Numbered from the stretch's first letter, positions 1 through 8,085 are shown. The stretch is 28,075 bases of DNA from CAYOYH01 sp964408165 (GCA_964408165.1 CAYOYH010000005.1:1-28075), one strand, 5' to 3'. Made by a program: numbers and translations. Notes: generated by a model not told the origin, from the sequence alone.

Positions 1-1113
1 AGTCCTAGTGGCAGTCTCCATCTGGCTACTTGTTTTCTTCCTCGATGTAACACCCAGCGAATCATCGGACACCAAGAAACGATATTTCCCTTTCTTGCCT
101 GTAGCATCGGCAAAATAACGCTCCGGCACCACTAGGCTCGGGGTATTGTCGAAACCACCAAGATCGAGCAGGGTTTCACGCTTGATTATCCACAGAGAAC
201 TGAGAACCGGATTAACCGGCAGCAACTCCCAAGGCAAGATAAACTGGAAAAAATACCGGGTGGTCTGAAGGAAGTTCGCCAAATAATCAAAATTGAGTCT
301 TTGAGGCATCACCGATACCATTTCTAGCTCGTTTTCGATAGTGAAAGCCACCAGCTTATCGATGGATTGAGGCGACAAACGAACATCTACTCCTGAAAAA
401 ATAATGTAGTCTCCGCTAGCTTCTTGGGCCAGAGTTTTGTAGGACGCGTTTTTACCTAGCCAATGCTCACCATGCGCCACACCCTGAATGAAGCGTATGC
501 CGTCATGGGCGAAATCACGGATAATCTGCGGAGTTCTGTCTTGGGAGCAATCGTCTATGACTAATATTTCCAGCTTGGTGTACTCGCTGGCAATTGCCTG
601 AGCCAAGGTCTCTTTGATGGCGTGGGTTTCGTTTCTAGCAGGGAAAGCCAGCGTTGCGGCAGGTAAGGCGCTGGCGTTGATTTTGGGAACCTCTCCAATT
701 CTGTACCTGAACGCATGGTAGATTGTAAGCAGTAAAATCAACGAGGCCACACCCAGTGAAATAATGCTCAGTGACGCCACCAAGGTGGCCTCTGCTAGTG
801 CATAATCAGCAGCCAATAAAACAAAGTACAACACCACGAACACTAGCCAACCCTCCGTTGCAACCAAGCCCGCTCTTCGTGCTCGGTGTCTTTTGGTTAC
901 TAGCCGAGTATTGTTTATCAGAGCCCAAACGAAGGCTAGAGTAGCCACTAAACTAAGCCAGCTTGAAATCAAGAAGGCGCTTTGCACCACTCCAGTAACT
1001 GTCAAGATAATTACCGCCCAGCCCAGGAGCGTACTTTCTTTCTGGCGACTCGCCAATATCAAAGCCGTTGTGCCTACTAAAATCAAAACTAAAATCATCG
1101 TGCTCTCTTGCAT
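1..1113 (-). CDS. Family 2 glycosyltransferase with N-terminal membrane segments (partial, 3' end off window)
   Basis: The minus frame is open from the ATG at 1113 to the left window edge (371 codons, no stop seen). The first ~150 residues contain about four hydrophobic segments. A GT-A nucleotide-sugar domain follows, with FPARNE, a strand ending LVIDDCSQDRT (the usual first acidic cluster) and GEHWLGKNASYKTLAQEASGDYIIF before an SGVDV segment at the usual DxD position. This matches membrane-bound GT2 enzymes that move a sugar from a nucleotide donor to a lipid or polysaccharide at the inner membrane; donor and acceptor cannot be told. The frame stays open upstream, with another ATG at 1137. 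ATG 1098 has GAGAG just ahead of it, so the exact start is uncertain. It is divergent from secE. The catalytic base region and C-terminus may lie outside the window. Confidence 0.85.
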   Translation of the reverse strand, partial: MQESTMILVLILVGTTALILASRQKESTLLGWAVIILTVTGVVQSAFLISSWLSLVATLAFVWALINNTRLVTKRHRARRAGLVATEGWLVFVVLYFVLLAADYALAEATLVASLSIISLGVASLILLLTIYHAFRYRIGEVPKINASALPAATLAFPARNETHAIKETLAQAIASEYTKLEILVIDDCSQDRTPQIIRDFAHDGIRFIQGVAHGEHWLGKNASYKTLAQEASGDYIIFSGVDVRLSPQSIDKLVAFTIENELEMVSVMPQRLNFDYLANFLQTTRYFFQFILPWELLPVNPVLSSLWIIKRETLLDLGGFDNTPSLVVPERYFADATGKKGKYRFLVSDDSLGVTSRKKTSSQMETATRT

Positions 1114-1172
1114 ATGTTTCAAGCAATAGCATACCATAGCTGTGGTGTTGCGAAAGCTTGGCTGGCGAGATG

Positions 1173-1201
1173 TTGACTTACTCCTGCGCTAGTAGTAGTA
1201 T
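1173..1201 (+). promoter_or_regulatory. Sigma70-type promoter for secE-nusG-rplK
   Basis: TTGACT (1173-1178), a 17-base spacer and TAGTAT (1196-1201) lie about 54 bases before the secE start, in the divergent gap between the GT2 gene and secE. Predicted by eye only. Confidence 0.5.
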
Positions 1202-1254
1202 TGACATCATAGAGGCGAAAATAAAGCCTTTTTTAATTTGGAGACAAGCAGGTT

Positions 1255-1527
1255 GTGGCTAAAAAAAAGAAATCCATTCTAAGCAAGGAAATCAAGCTCC
1301 CACTGCCAAAGAGTCTTTCCGGGGGCAAGTTTAGTAAGAGCCGACGAATTCGACTTCCGCGCTACTTCAGAGAGGCATTGCAGGAAATCAAGAAAGTTAC
1401 TTGGCCCAACAGGAAAGAAACTTGGAAGTGGACTTTTGCAGTTTTAGTTTTTACAGCAGTTATGACTGTGTTTATAATCATTGCCGACATTATCTTTCAG
1501 GAAATAGCCGAAAGGGTGTTTTTGTAA
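1255..1527 (+). CDS. secE: Preprotein translocase subunit SecE
   Basis: A 90-residue protein with a basic N-terminus (MAKKKKSILS), then the SecE signature region around FREALQEIKKVTWPNRKETW, and one C-terminal transmembrane helix (about residues 61-80). SecE clamps the two halves of SecY in the general secretion channel. The single-helix form is the common bacterial type; the ~35-residue basic leader is longer than in minimal SecE proteins. The start is GTG at 1255, with GGAGA at 1240-1244. nusG starts 1 base after the stop region, which is the near-universal secE-nusG arrangement and confirms the call. Confidence 0.95.
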   Translation: MAKKKKSILSKEIKLPLPKSLSGGKFSKSRRIRLPRYFREALQEIKKVTWPNRKETWKWTFAVLVFTAVMTVFIIIADIIFQEIAERVFL

Positions 1528-1528
1528 A

Positions 1529-2077
1529 ATGAGCAAAAAGCGCTACGATTCTTCTAAGCACTGGTACGCCATCCATACTTACTCTGGCTACGAGGAGAAG
1601 GTTGCCACATCGATAAAGCAAAGAAGCGATTCACTGGACATGTCGGATAAGATTTTCGATGTTTTAGTGCCTAAAGAAAAGCAGATCGAGATAAAGAACG
1701 GCAAACGAAAAATCGTCGAGAAACGGATTTTCCAAGGCTACGTGTTAGTTCAGCTCAAAATGACCGAGGACGCTTGGTATATCGTCAGAAACACCCCGAA
1801 TGTCACTGGCTTTGTCGGCAGTGGAACCGTGCCAACACCAGTTTCAGAGGATGAGATGGAGAAAATACACCGCCGAATAGGCATAGAGGACCCCAAGCAC
1901 AAGATTGATTTCAAGGTGGGCGAAGTCGTCGGTATTATCGACGGGCCCTTCAAAGGTTTCGATGGTGCAATTAGTGAGATCGATTCGCAAAAAGGCAAGA
2001 TTAAGGTATTGGTAAATATGTTTGGACGCGAAACTCCAGTTGAGCTGGACGGTTTGCAGGTTAAAAAGACACCATGA
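1529..2077 (+). CDS. nusG: Transcription termination/antitermination factor NusG
   Basis: A 182-residue protein of standard NusG length. The NGN domain begins KHWYAIHTYSGYEEKVATSI and contains RKIVEKRIFQGYVLVQL and the GFVGSG turn. The C-terminal KOW domain begins near residue 125 (FKVGEVVGIIDGPFKGFDGAISEID). NusG binds RNA polymerase, suppresses pausing and links it to Rho or to the ribosome. The start ATG follows secE by 1 base, with AAAGGG about 10 bases upstream. Its TGA overlaps the rplK ATG in an ATGA junction, so the two are probably translationally coupled. Confidence 0.97.
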   Translation: MSKKRYDSSKHWYAIHTYSGYEEKVATSIKQRSDSLDMSDKIFDVLVPKEKQIEIKNGKRKIVEKRIFQGYVLVQLKMTEDAWYIVRNTPNVTGFVGSGTVPTPVSEDEMEKIHRRIGIEDPKHKIDFKVGEVVGIIDGPFKGFDGAISEIDSQKGKIKVLVNMFGRETPVELDGLQVKKTP

Positions 2078-2496
2078 AGAAAATAACTGCAAATATCAAG
2101 ATGAGAATCCCGGCTGGTCAAGCCAGCGCTGGACCTCCTGTTGGTTCGACGCTAGGTCAGTACGGGGTGAATATGATGGATTTTGTGACGCCTTTTAACG
2201 ACCAAACCAAAGACTTACAGGGTCAAATGCTCACTGTGCATGTAGCTATTTATGGGGACAAAACCATAAGCTGGCGAGTAGTTGGTGCAGCGACAGACGA
2301 GCGGATTCGTGAAATGCTTAAAATTGAAAAGGGTTCAGGGCGGCCACATGAGGAAAAGGTAGCCAAACTAACTAAGGCTCAGCTTGAGCAAATTGCCCAA
2401 GAAAAGATGGTCGATATGAATACCGACAACCTAGAATCTGCCATGAAGCAAGTTGCCGGCACCGCTCGAAGTATGGGCGTGGAGATAGAGGAGTAG
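2074..2496 (+). CDS. rplK: 50S ribosomal protein L11
   Basis: A 140-residue protein of usual L11 length. The N-terminal domain has IPAGQASAGPPVGSTLGQYGVN, the conserved proline-rich segment at the thiostrepton/GTPase-centre site. The C-terminal rRNA-binding domain ends AGTARSMGVEIEE, matching the family's GTARSMGI motif. L11 binds 23S rRNA in the GTPase-associated centre with L10/L12. It overlaps nusG by 4 bases and has only a weak ribosome site of its own, which suggests coupling to nusG. L1 does not follow directly as usual: 343 bases with two candidate small ORFs intervene. Confidence 0.97.
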   Translation: MKKITANIKMRIPAGQASAGPPVGSTLGQYGVNMMDFVTPFNDQTKDLQGQMLTVHVAIYGDKTISWRVVGAATDERIREMLKIEKGSGRPHEEKVAKLTKAQLEQIAQEKMVDMNTDNLESAMKQVAGTARSMGVEIEE

Positions 2497-2498
2497 AA

Positions 2499-2585
2499 AT
2501 GTCAGACTACTACGGAGATTTTGAACCGGGAGACCCTGGACTAGCATATCTTGCTGAAATCAAGGAAATAGTAGACGATATATAA
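2499..2585 (+). CDS. Possible 28-residue acidic small protein between L11 and L1
   Basis: ATG at 2499 is 2 bases after the rplK stop and is preceded by a very purine-rich GGAGATAGAGGAG. The 28-residue reading is strongly acidic (about 8 Asp/Glu) and starts MSDYYGDFEPGDPG. No family is recognised. The good ribosome site and the position in a highly expressed operon favour translation; the length gives no statistical support. The stop overlaps a TATAAT (2581-2586) that could be a -10 box for rplA. Confidence 0.35.
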   Translation: MSDYYGDFEPGDPGLAYLAEIKEIVDDI

Positions 2586-2643
2586 TAAATTAGTCTGTGG
2601 GACCGTATCATGCGATATGGGTTTGCACCACGAAAGGATGAAT

Positions 2644-2838
2644 ATGAATACAAATCGAATGAATGGCTTTAGGGCTCCCAGCTTGAACTCATTTCGAGGC
2701 GCCAATGAAGCGCGCAGTGAAGCTGTGCATACAGTACTACGAACGAGCACTGGAGTTGGCAACGAAGAAATCAGTCAAGACGTCAATTTAGTGGGTGAAT
2801 TCACTTCGACCATGAAATTGACGGGCGGGGAGGCGTAA
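2644..2838 (+). CDS. Possible 64-residue small protein directly upstream of L1
   Basis: An open frame ends at TAA 2836-2838, 1 base before the rplA GTG. Three in-frame ATGs exist (2617, 2638, 2644). 2644 is chosen because GAAAGG lies 7 bases before it. The product is polar, starts MNTNRMNGFRAPSLNSF and ends MKLTGGEA. Its last codons carry the GGGGAGG that serves as the rplA ribosome site, so translation here could be coupled to L1. No family is recognised. It may instead be an untranslated L1 leader; L1 often represses its own operon through such leaders (general knowledge). Confidence 0.35.
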   Translation: MNTNRMNGFRAPSLNSFRGANEARSEAVHTVLRTSTGVGNEEISQDVNLVGEFTSTMKLTGGEA

Positions 2839-2839
2839 A

Positions 2840-3853
2840 GTGGCAAAAACTAAATCAGACTGGCTGGACGAGGCAAAAAGTCTTGGCTTAAAGCTAACCA
2901 CCAAAGATAAAATTGCCGATATCAAGGCCGCCATCGAGGAAGTAGCCCCCAAGAAACAAAGCAAAGCCCAGGTGGAGAAGGCGACCGAAGAAAAAAGCGC
3001 TACCGCCAAAGCTGGTAAGCGCTCCGCCAAAGCTGTCCGCGAAGTAGATGTCGAAGAAAAGCGCCAAGAGCGAATTGAAAAAGAACGAACCGACGACGAA
3101 AAGACAGTCGAAGTAGTCGAAAAAAGAGGCCCCACTCCTGTTACTCGCCCGCTCATACAGCGGCGCTCAAAAAGGTATCGAGAAATGGCAAAATTAGTCA
3201 ATGAAGAGAAGTTTTATGAGCTCAAGGAGGCGGTAGAGCTAGCAGTGAAAACTTCAAAGTTAGGCTTTGACTCGTCTTTGGAACTACACCTGAAGCTCAA
3301 TGTTGACCCCAAGCAAGCCGATCAAAATGTTCGCGGAGTAGTGGTGTTGCCAAACGGCACTGGTAAAACTATTCGAGTGGCGGTGTTTGCTACCGCCGAC
3401 GATCAAGACAAGGCCAAGGCAGCTGGCGCAGACATCGTTGGCGAGGAGGATTTGCTGGAGCTTCTTAAAAAAGAGCAGTTAGATTTCGATGTTTTGGTCT
3501 CTACGCCACAACTAATGGCTCAACTAGGTCGCTTCGCTAAACTTCTAGGTCCGAAAGGTCTGATGCCCAACCCTAAAAGCGGTACTGTTACTAAAGATGT
3601 AGCCGGCGCAGTCCAGCGACTAAAAGCTGGGCAACTAGAATACCGAGTAGACGATCAAGGGATTGTCCACACCGCCTGTGGTAGGGTCAGTTTCGGCGCC
3701 GATAAACTTCTGGAAAATGCAAAAACCCTGCTAGATTCCGTCAAACAATCGAAGCCAGCCAGCGTCAAAGGCGCTTTTGTGGACAAGATTTTCATCACCA
3801 CTACTATGGGGCCTTCGATCAAACTCGACATTTCTACTGCTTTTAGTGAGTAA
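2840..3853 (+). CDS. rplA: 50S ribosomal protein L1 with long charged N-terminal extension
   Basis: A 337-residue protein, whereas L1 is normally ~230. Canonical L1 starts near residue 108 (RRSKRYREMAKLV) and includes VVVLPNGTGKTIRVAVFA, the LGPKGLMPNPKSGTVT rRNA-binding segment and a C-terminal TTTMGPSIKLD. L1 forms the mobile stalk that moves deacylated tRNA from the E site. The first ~107 residues are an extra module: residues 5-35 (DWLDEAKSLGLKL, then DKIADIKAAIEE) resemble a small helix-extended-helix/SAP-like fold, followed by a Lys/Glu/Ala-rich linker likely to be helical or disordered. GTG 2840 is supported by a strong GGGGAGG 8 bases upstream. An internal ATG at 3185 would give a near-normal L1, but no good ribosome site is visible there. 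Confidence 0.95.
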   Translation: MAKTKSDWLDEAKSLGLKLTTKDKIADIKAAIEEVAPKKQSKAQVEKATEEKSATAKAGKRSAKAVREVDVEEKRQERIEKERTDDEKTVEVVEKRGPTPVTRPLIQRRSKRYREMAKLVNEEKFYELKEAVELAVKTSKLGFDSSLELHLKLNVDPKQADQNVRGVVVLPNGTGKTIRVAVFATADDQDKAKAAGADIVGEEDLLELLKKEQLDFDVLVSTPQLMAQLGRFAKLLGPKGLMPNPKSGTVTKDVAGAVQRLKAGQLEYRVDDQGIVHTACGRVSFGADKLLENAKTLLDSVKQSKPASVKGAFVDKIFITTTMGPSIKLDISTAFSE

Positions 3854-3973
3854 CTGTTGAAGCCTGCCGGGCTCCTGCTTCAAAAATTCAACGCTCTTTG
3901 AAGAATAGGCTAGTGTTTGCAATCTTTAACAAGGTCTATAGAATGACTAGCTGAAAGAAAGCGAGGTCAAAAA

Positions 3974-4282
3974 ATGCCTGAAACCAATCCCGATTTACTG
4001 GGCATGGAGCGAGCCGGTGAGTATCTGATTGAAAACCCCAATGCTATTTTTATTCCTTTTACCACTGATGCTGCAAACGGATTTCTAGGCCTCTACCTAG
4101 CAACCCTACCGGAAGAGGATAGAGTCCAGGAATCAATGCGGCTCGATAAAATGCTTGAAGGTATCCGCTTGGCCGAGGAACGTGAATCGGTAGTCGAGAT
4201 TAACCGAATTGACTACGAAATTGTCAAAGATGCCTTGCTTGCGGAAAAAGCCCGGCGTGACCAGCTAGCCTTTTTTCGTTGA
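3974..4282 (+). CDS. Hypothetical protein, 102 residues
   Basis: No family is recognised. The protein is soluble and acidic, with a hydrophobic patch near residues 24-47 (NAIFIPFTTDAANGFLGLYLATL) and a C-terminal half rich in Glu/Arg that should be helical. ATG 3974 has CGAGG about 7 bases upstream. It stands alone between L1 and dcd, with 120-base and 124-base gaps on its sides, so it may have its own promoter (a TATAGA lies at about 3938). Codon use resembles its neighbours, which argues for a resident gene. Confidence 0.7.
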   Translation: MPETNPDLLGMERAGEYLIENPNAIFIPFTTDAANGFLGLYLATLPEEDRVQESMRLDKMLEGIRLAEERESVVEINRIDYEIVKDALLAEKARRDQLAFFR

Positions 4283-4353
4283 TTAGACTTCTGGGCGTAC
4301 TCGCGTTTGTCGGTAGAAGAGAGCTAATTTGCAAAAAATCATCACGCTCATGC

Positions 4354-4382
4354 TTGCTAGAGTATTTCCTCCTCTGTAAAAT
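4354..4382 (+). promoter_or_regulatory. Sigma70-type promoter for dcd and the kinase/ThyX-like gene
   Basis: TTGCTA (4354-4359), a 17-base spacer and TAAAAT (4377-4382), 24 bases before the dcd ATG. Predicted by eye. Confidence 0.45.
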
Positions 4383-4406
4383 TATAGCAACTGAAGGGGA
4401 GTTGGA

Positions 4407-5120
4407 ATGTCAGTACTGAGCAACAAGCAAATTATCGAAGCCATAGACAATGGCAGTATCGTCTGCACACCCTATAACCCTGAACATGTAGGGCAAGCTA
4501 GCTTGGACTTTACTCTCGGGAAATGGTACTACAAAACCGAAAAACTGAATGAACGAACCACTTACAACCCCTACGACAGAGAAGATGTCGAACGCTACTT
4601 TGACGGCCCCTATCAGGCTCTGGAGCACCAGCAGTGGTGCGATCTTAACGGCCTGAAACTGTTCAAAGGAATTCCTAAAAACCAGCCGATTATTGTTCTG
4701 CGCCCACAGGAAAGAATCCTTGCTCACACGCACGAGTTCATCGGTATCCGTCCGCCGGGCTGTGCCGTAGTGCATTCGCGCTCTAGTATGGGGCGAAATG
4801 GAATTGCCATAGCCTTCGATGCTGGGTTTATAGATCCGGGCTACATCAACCGGATTACGCTCGAAACATACAACCTCAACCAGATGGAGAGCATAGTTTT
4901 ACCGGTAGGGGAGCGCGTCGGACAACTTATCTTTCATGAAACGGGAGAAGTAGACGGTGACTACGGGCTAGGGCGTCACAGCGGAATAAGCGGCAAGTAC
5001 CAAACTGGCACAGATCTAGATACCATCATTCGCACCTGGACGCCCGATCAGATGCTGCCTAAATCGTACCTAGACCAACGCGAGCTGCCTAGAAAAATCC
5101 CCGGGCTAGAAGATGAATAA
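4407..5120 (+). CDS. dcd: dCTP deaminase (Dcd/dUTPase superfamily)
   Basis: A 237-residue protein, whereas E. coli Dcd is ~193. The core motifs are present: VVHSRSSMGRNGI (triphosphate-binding Ser/Arg), AGFIDPGYINRITLETYN with the Glu that serves as catalytic base in the family, VGERVGQLIF, and a C-terminal GKYQ lid. It deaminates dCTP to dUTP for dTMP synthesis. The AGFIDPG and ITLE context resembles Dcd:Dut enzymes that go straight to dUMP as much as the mono-functional kind; the sequence alone does not decide this. About 40 extra residues (roughly 45-90, ERTTYNPYDREDVERYFDGP onward) are inserted before the core. GGGGAG precedes the start. It overlaps the next gene by 8 bases. Confidence 0.92.
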   Translation: MSVLSNKQIIEAIDNGSIVCTPYNPEHVGQASLDFTLGKWYYKTEKLNERTTYNPYDREDVERYFDGPYQALEHQQWCDLNGLKLFKGIPKNQPIIVLRPQERILAHTHEFIGIRPPGCAVVHSRSSMGRNGIAIAFDAGFIDPGYINRITLETYNLNQMESIVLPVGERVGQLIFHETGEVDGDYGLGRHSGISGKYQTGTDLDTIIRTWTPDQMLPKSYLDQRELPRKIPGLEDE

Positions 5121-7485
5121 AGGCATCTATGTAGTGATTCAGGGTGTGCAGGGTACGGGCAAGTCTACCCAGATTCTCGAGCTGAACCGCCGCTTCCAAG
5201 CTGCTGGATTGCCGGTAAGAATGATGCGCGAACCTGACAGCCAGACCGACCTTACTGCCCGCGCCATTCGAGCAATGACTCAGAGTCCTCGCTACCCGAT
5301 GAACACCAAGACGGAGGTACTGCTCTACAATGCCGCTCGTTCGCAAACACTGGATATTGTAAGTAAAATGACCAATCGTGGCGTCAGCTGTATAGTCGAT
5401 CACAGCTACCTGACTACCCTAGCAGTGCAATACTACGCCAGGGGTGACATCGAAGATTACGAGGCGATAAATCAAATCATCGAATTCACTGTCGGCGATA
5501 TGGAGCCGGATCTGATAGTCATTATCGACATTCCAGTTAGCGAATCCATGAAACGACTCAAAGACAGGGGTCAAGGCGAGAAATTTGATAACCTGCCAAG
5601 GGATTTTTTGGAACGAGAGAGAAATGGGCTATTAAAAGAAGCCCAGAAGCGTCAACTACCCATCGTTGATGGAACTAAATCAATCGACGCTCTGGCCGAT
5701 GACATCTGGACTCACGTATCTAGCGTTCTCAAAAATCGCCAGTTGCGGGCTAAGGATTCCCGCGAAGGCGTCCTAAGCCCCAAAACAGCTTCCTTGAAAG
5801 AAATCATCAACGCCAAACATCTGTCTCGGAGCCAAGAAGCTTTGCCGCCCGATGTAGCCGATCAAGAACTTGTGAAAAAGAACGAAAACGGTTCGTTTAG
5901 CATAACCGCCGCGGGCAAGGAATACCTAGAGGACGCTATTACCAACACCGAAGATGATGTCTATGTTTTTACGGACAAACTGTCGAATATGACCGTGGCA
6001 GCTGCCATGGCGCGCCTCAGCCGACGTGGCGACGATATGCGGGTGACTTTGCTAGACGAATTTGCCGGCAAGGCTGGTAAAGACGAAGGACTACTCCGAA
6101 GAGTTATCACCGCTTACGGCGATGATTCTGTTCAACAGCTCAGCGGTGTACACTTCGTGGTCGAGGGAGCCTCGAATTGGCTAACCAAGAAGCTAGAATG
6201 GGGTCGGCTGGCAGCCTATCTGGAACAGTCAACTCGCTACATTTATTTCGACCAAAAAGATGAAAAAGACAACTACAAATATTTCACGCCAAAAAATCTA
6301 AACGCTCCGACTGCGCGCAGCTACGAACAAACCATGAACCATATTTTTGACATTTATTCGGACATGGTTCATAAACTCACCAGCTATGTCAGAAATAACT
6401 CAGAGGTACCGAAAAAACAGCGGGATTTTGCTTGGAAAAGCGCTACTCGCGCCCAAGCCTGCGACGCCATTCGAGCCGTTCTACCAGTGTCCACAAAGTC
6501 TACAGTAGGTATTTACGCTTCCGGGCAGGCGCTAGAGAGTTTGATTATGCACTTACAGGCGGAGACCATGCCAGAAGCCCGAGAAACTGGCGACAAACTA
6601 CTCGTTGAGGCTAGGAAAGTCATGCCGGTATTTTTAGAAAGAGCCGACAAACCAGACCGAGGCGGAGCGATGATTGCCTATAGCGCCAACACTAAAGCGG
6701 GCATGAAAGCTATTGCCGACAAACAGCTAACGCCAAACATGAGCCCCGAAACCCAGGCTATTACACTCAGTGCCATCTGGCCTAAAAATGAGCTGGATCT
6801 TCTACCGAATATGCTCTACGAACATTCCAGTCTGTCGCTCAGTGAAATAGAGAAAGAGGTGGCGCAGTGGAGCTACGACAACAGGTTGAAAGTGTTCCAA
6901 GCCTACATTGGTGAACGGCTCAATAGACGGCACAAACCAGGCCGAGCAATGGAGCAAGCTCACTACAGCTGGGATCTAGTCTGCGATTACGGCATCTTCC
7001 GCGATTTACAGCGCCACCGCATGGTGGACGATCTGAATTGGCAGCAACTCACGCCCCGATACGGCTATGAAATACCCCAGCTGGTGGAAGAAGCCGGTCT
7101 GAGCGATTCCTTTGAAAAATGCTTCGATCTTAGCTACCAGCTTTATAGCCAAATGCAGTCCGCTGGATATGAGGAGGAAGCTCAGTACGCCACGCTCATG
7201 GGTCATCGGATGCGCTGGAAAATAACCTACAACGCCCGCCAAGCTTTTCATTTCCATGAACTACGCACCGCTCCGCAAGGCCACCCTGGTTATCGTAAGC
7301 TGGTGAAGCAGATGCACGATAAGCTAGCCGAACATCACCCGCTAATTGCCGAGGCAATGATATTTGTCAACAAAGACGAGGATCCAGAACTTACCCGTCT
7401 GGCCGGCGAACGCTACACCCAGTTTAAGCTGGAACAGCTGGACGAAAGTGCCTCGCCAGCGAAGCCCAAGAAAAAGAAGCAGTAA
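5113..7485 (+). CDS. Fusion of thymidylate kinase with a double ThyX-like thymidylate synthase module
   Basis: 790 residues. Residues 1-205 are a thymidylate kinase: P-loop GVQGTGKST at 11-19, the REPD motif at 39-42, and a lid rich in Arg/Lys; the usual DRY is DHSY. After a linker come two regions with ThyX-like sequence. The first (about 345-376) has YGDDSVQQLSGVHFVVEGAS then LEQSTRYI but no RHR. The second (about 590-720) has RHR at 634-636 followed by LNWQQLTPRYG, close to the ThyX motif RHR(X7)S with the Ser not obvious. ThyX makes dTMP from dUMP with FAD and methylene-folate; TMK phosphorylates dTMP to dTDP. Fused here and overlapping dcd by 8 bases, the locus would take dCTP to dTDP. 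The tail is Lys-rich (AKPKKKKQ). Kinase call sure; synthase activity likely, not proven. Confidence 0.88.
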   Translation: MNKGIYVVIQGVQGTGKSTQILELNRRFQAAGLPVRMMREPDSQTDLTARAIRAMTQSPRYPMNTKTEVLLYNAARSQTLDIVSKMTNRGVSCIVDHSYLTTLAVQYYARGDIEDYEAINQIIEFTVGDMEPDLIVIIDIPVSESMKRLKDRGQGEKFDNLPRDFLERERNGLLKEAQKRQLPIVDGTKSIDALADDIWTHVSSVLKNRQLRAKDSREGVLSPKTASLKEIINAKHLSRSQEALPPDVADQELVKKNENGSFSITAAGKEYLEDAITNTEDDVYVFTDKLSNMTVAAAMARLSRRGDDMRVTLLDEFAGKAGKDEGLLRRVITAYGDDSVQQLSGVHFVVEGASNWLTKKLEWGRLAAYLEQSTRYIYFDQKDEKDNYKYFTPKNLNAPTARSYEQTMNHIFDIYSDMVHKLTSYVRNNSEVPKKQRDFAWKSATRAQACDAIRAVLPVSTKSTVGIYASGQALESLIMHLQAETMPEARETGDKLLVEARKVMPVFLERADKPDRGGAMIAYSANTKAGMKAIADKQLTPNMSPETQAITLSAIWPKNELDLLPNMLYEHSSLSLSEIEKEVAQWSYDNRLKVFQAYIGERLNRRHKPGRAMEQAHYSWDLVCDYGIFRDLQRHRMVDDLNWQQLTPRYGYEIPQLVEEAGLSDSFEKCFDLSYQLYSQMQSAGYEEEAQYATLMGHRMRWKITYNARQAFHFHELRTAPQGHPGYRKLVKQMHDKLAEHHPLIAEAMIFVNKDEDPELTRLAGERYTQFKLEQLDESASPAKPKKKKQ

Positions 7486-7676
7486 TTTTATAATTTCGTT
7501 TTGAAGGAGAGGATGGACTAGTTTTGTTCAATCGCGTTGGCGATCAAATAGTGCAACTAGTAAGCCTAGGTGGCCGAAAGGGCGGGAAAGTGTACAACGA
7601 CGGATGTGTCGTATCGATCGTTTCCTAGAGCGTAGGTTAGCTCATTACACCCCTTCGGCCATCAACTTGGCTGCCG
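7486..7676. other. Intergenic stretch with degenerate copy of the 8403/11026 repeat
   Basis: Just after the thyX-like stop, about 7487-7504 reads TTATAATTTCG plus TTTTG, resembling the middle of the 33 bp direct repeat found at 8403 and 11026. AAGGAGAGGAT at 7504-7514 looks like a ribosome site. A 34-codon frame from TTG 7524 to 7628 follows it, but nothing else supports that as a gene. No promoter is evident. Confidence 0.3.
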
Positions 7677-8051
7677 TTACTGGCGTTCGTTTACCAGTAT
7701 CTGACAGGCAGTGGCATGCGTCTGCGATTTGTCGTTTAAACCGTAGAGCAACTCGCCGATTAGCTCTAGGAGCTGACGATCGTCAGGTTCGAGTACAAGC
7801 GCTTCATTCTTGATATGGCAATGAAACGGTCGCCGTGCACGATGGTGGTTTCTCGCGAGTTTGTAAAGATACTCCCCCCACGACGCGCACCGATTGCTAC
7901 TCCTGGAACTGTTCACGAAGTCGTCTCCGTGCGAAACCGCTTCTTGGACTGCGAGAATGTAGCTCCTGGCGTTTCTTGCCCAGATGTAACTCTTGGTGAC
8001 ATAGTCACCCTCGAGTTCGTCCCATACTCTTGATGGCATTGCGGTAGTCAT
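7677..8051 (-). CDS. Hypothetical protein, 124 residues
   Basis: ATG at 8051 is preceded on the minus strand by GAAAGGAAAA, a good ribosome site with about 5 bases spacing. The protein starts MTTAMPSRVWDELEGDYVTK and reads as a soluble alpha/beta-type protein with a leucine-rich helical stretch (DDRQLLELIGELLYGLND) near residues 90-108. No signal peptide, membrane segment or known family is recognised. It is the only minus-strand gene in this part of the window and sits downstream of a small ORF and an attenuator-like leader with a good minus-strand promoter. Plus-strand frames over the same DNA have weaker starts and odd composition, so this frame is preferred. Confidence 0.55.
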   Translation of the reverse strand: MTTAMPSRVWDELEGDYVTKSYIWARNARSYILAVQEAVSHGDDFVNSSRSSNRCASWGEYLYKLARNHHRARRPFHCHIKNEALVLEPDDRQLLELIGELLYGLNDKSQTHATACQILVNERQ

Positions 8052-8085
8052 AGGCTTTTCCTTTCGTTTGCTCGACCAGTCGTAT

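Noticed and set aside
3857..3883. Hairpin TTGAAGC/GCTTCAA after rplA
   Set aside because: Stem of 7 with a 13-base loop and no T run; too weak to call a terminator.
7620..7800. tRNA-like bits (GGTTAGCTCA, GGTTCGAGT)
   Set aside because: No acceptor or anticodon stems can be formed around them.
7604..8033. Plus-strand frames 7604-7813 and 7815-8033
   Set aside because: Poor starts and odd composition; they lie opposite the minus-strand 124-residue gene, which has a good ribosome site.
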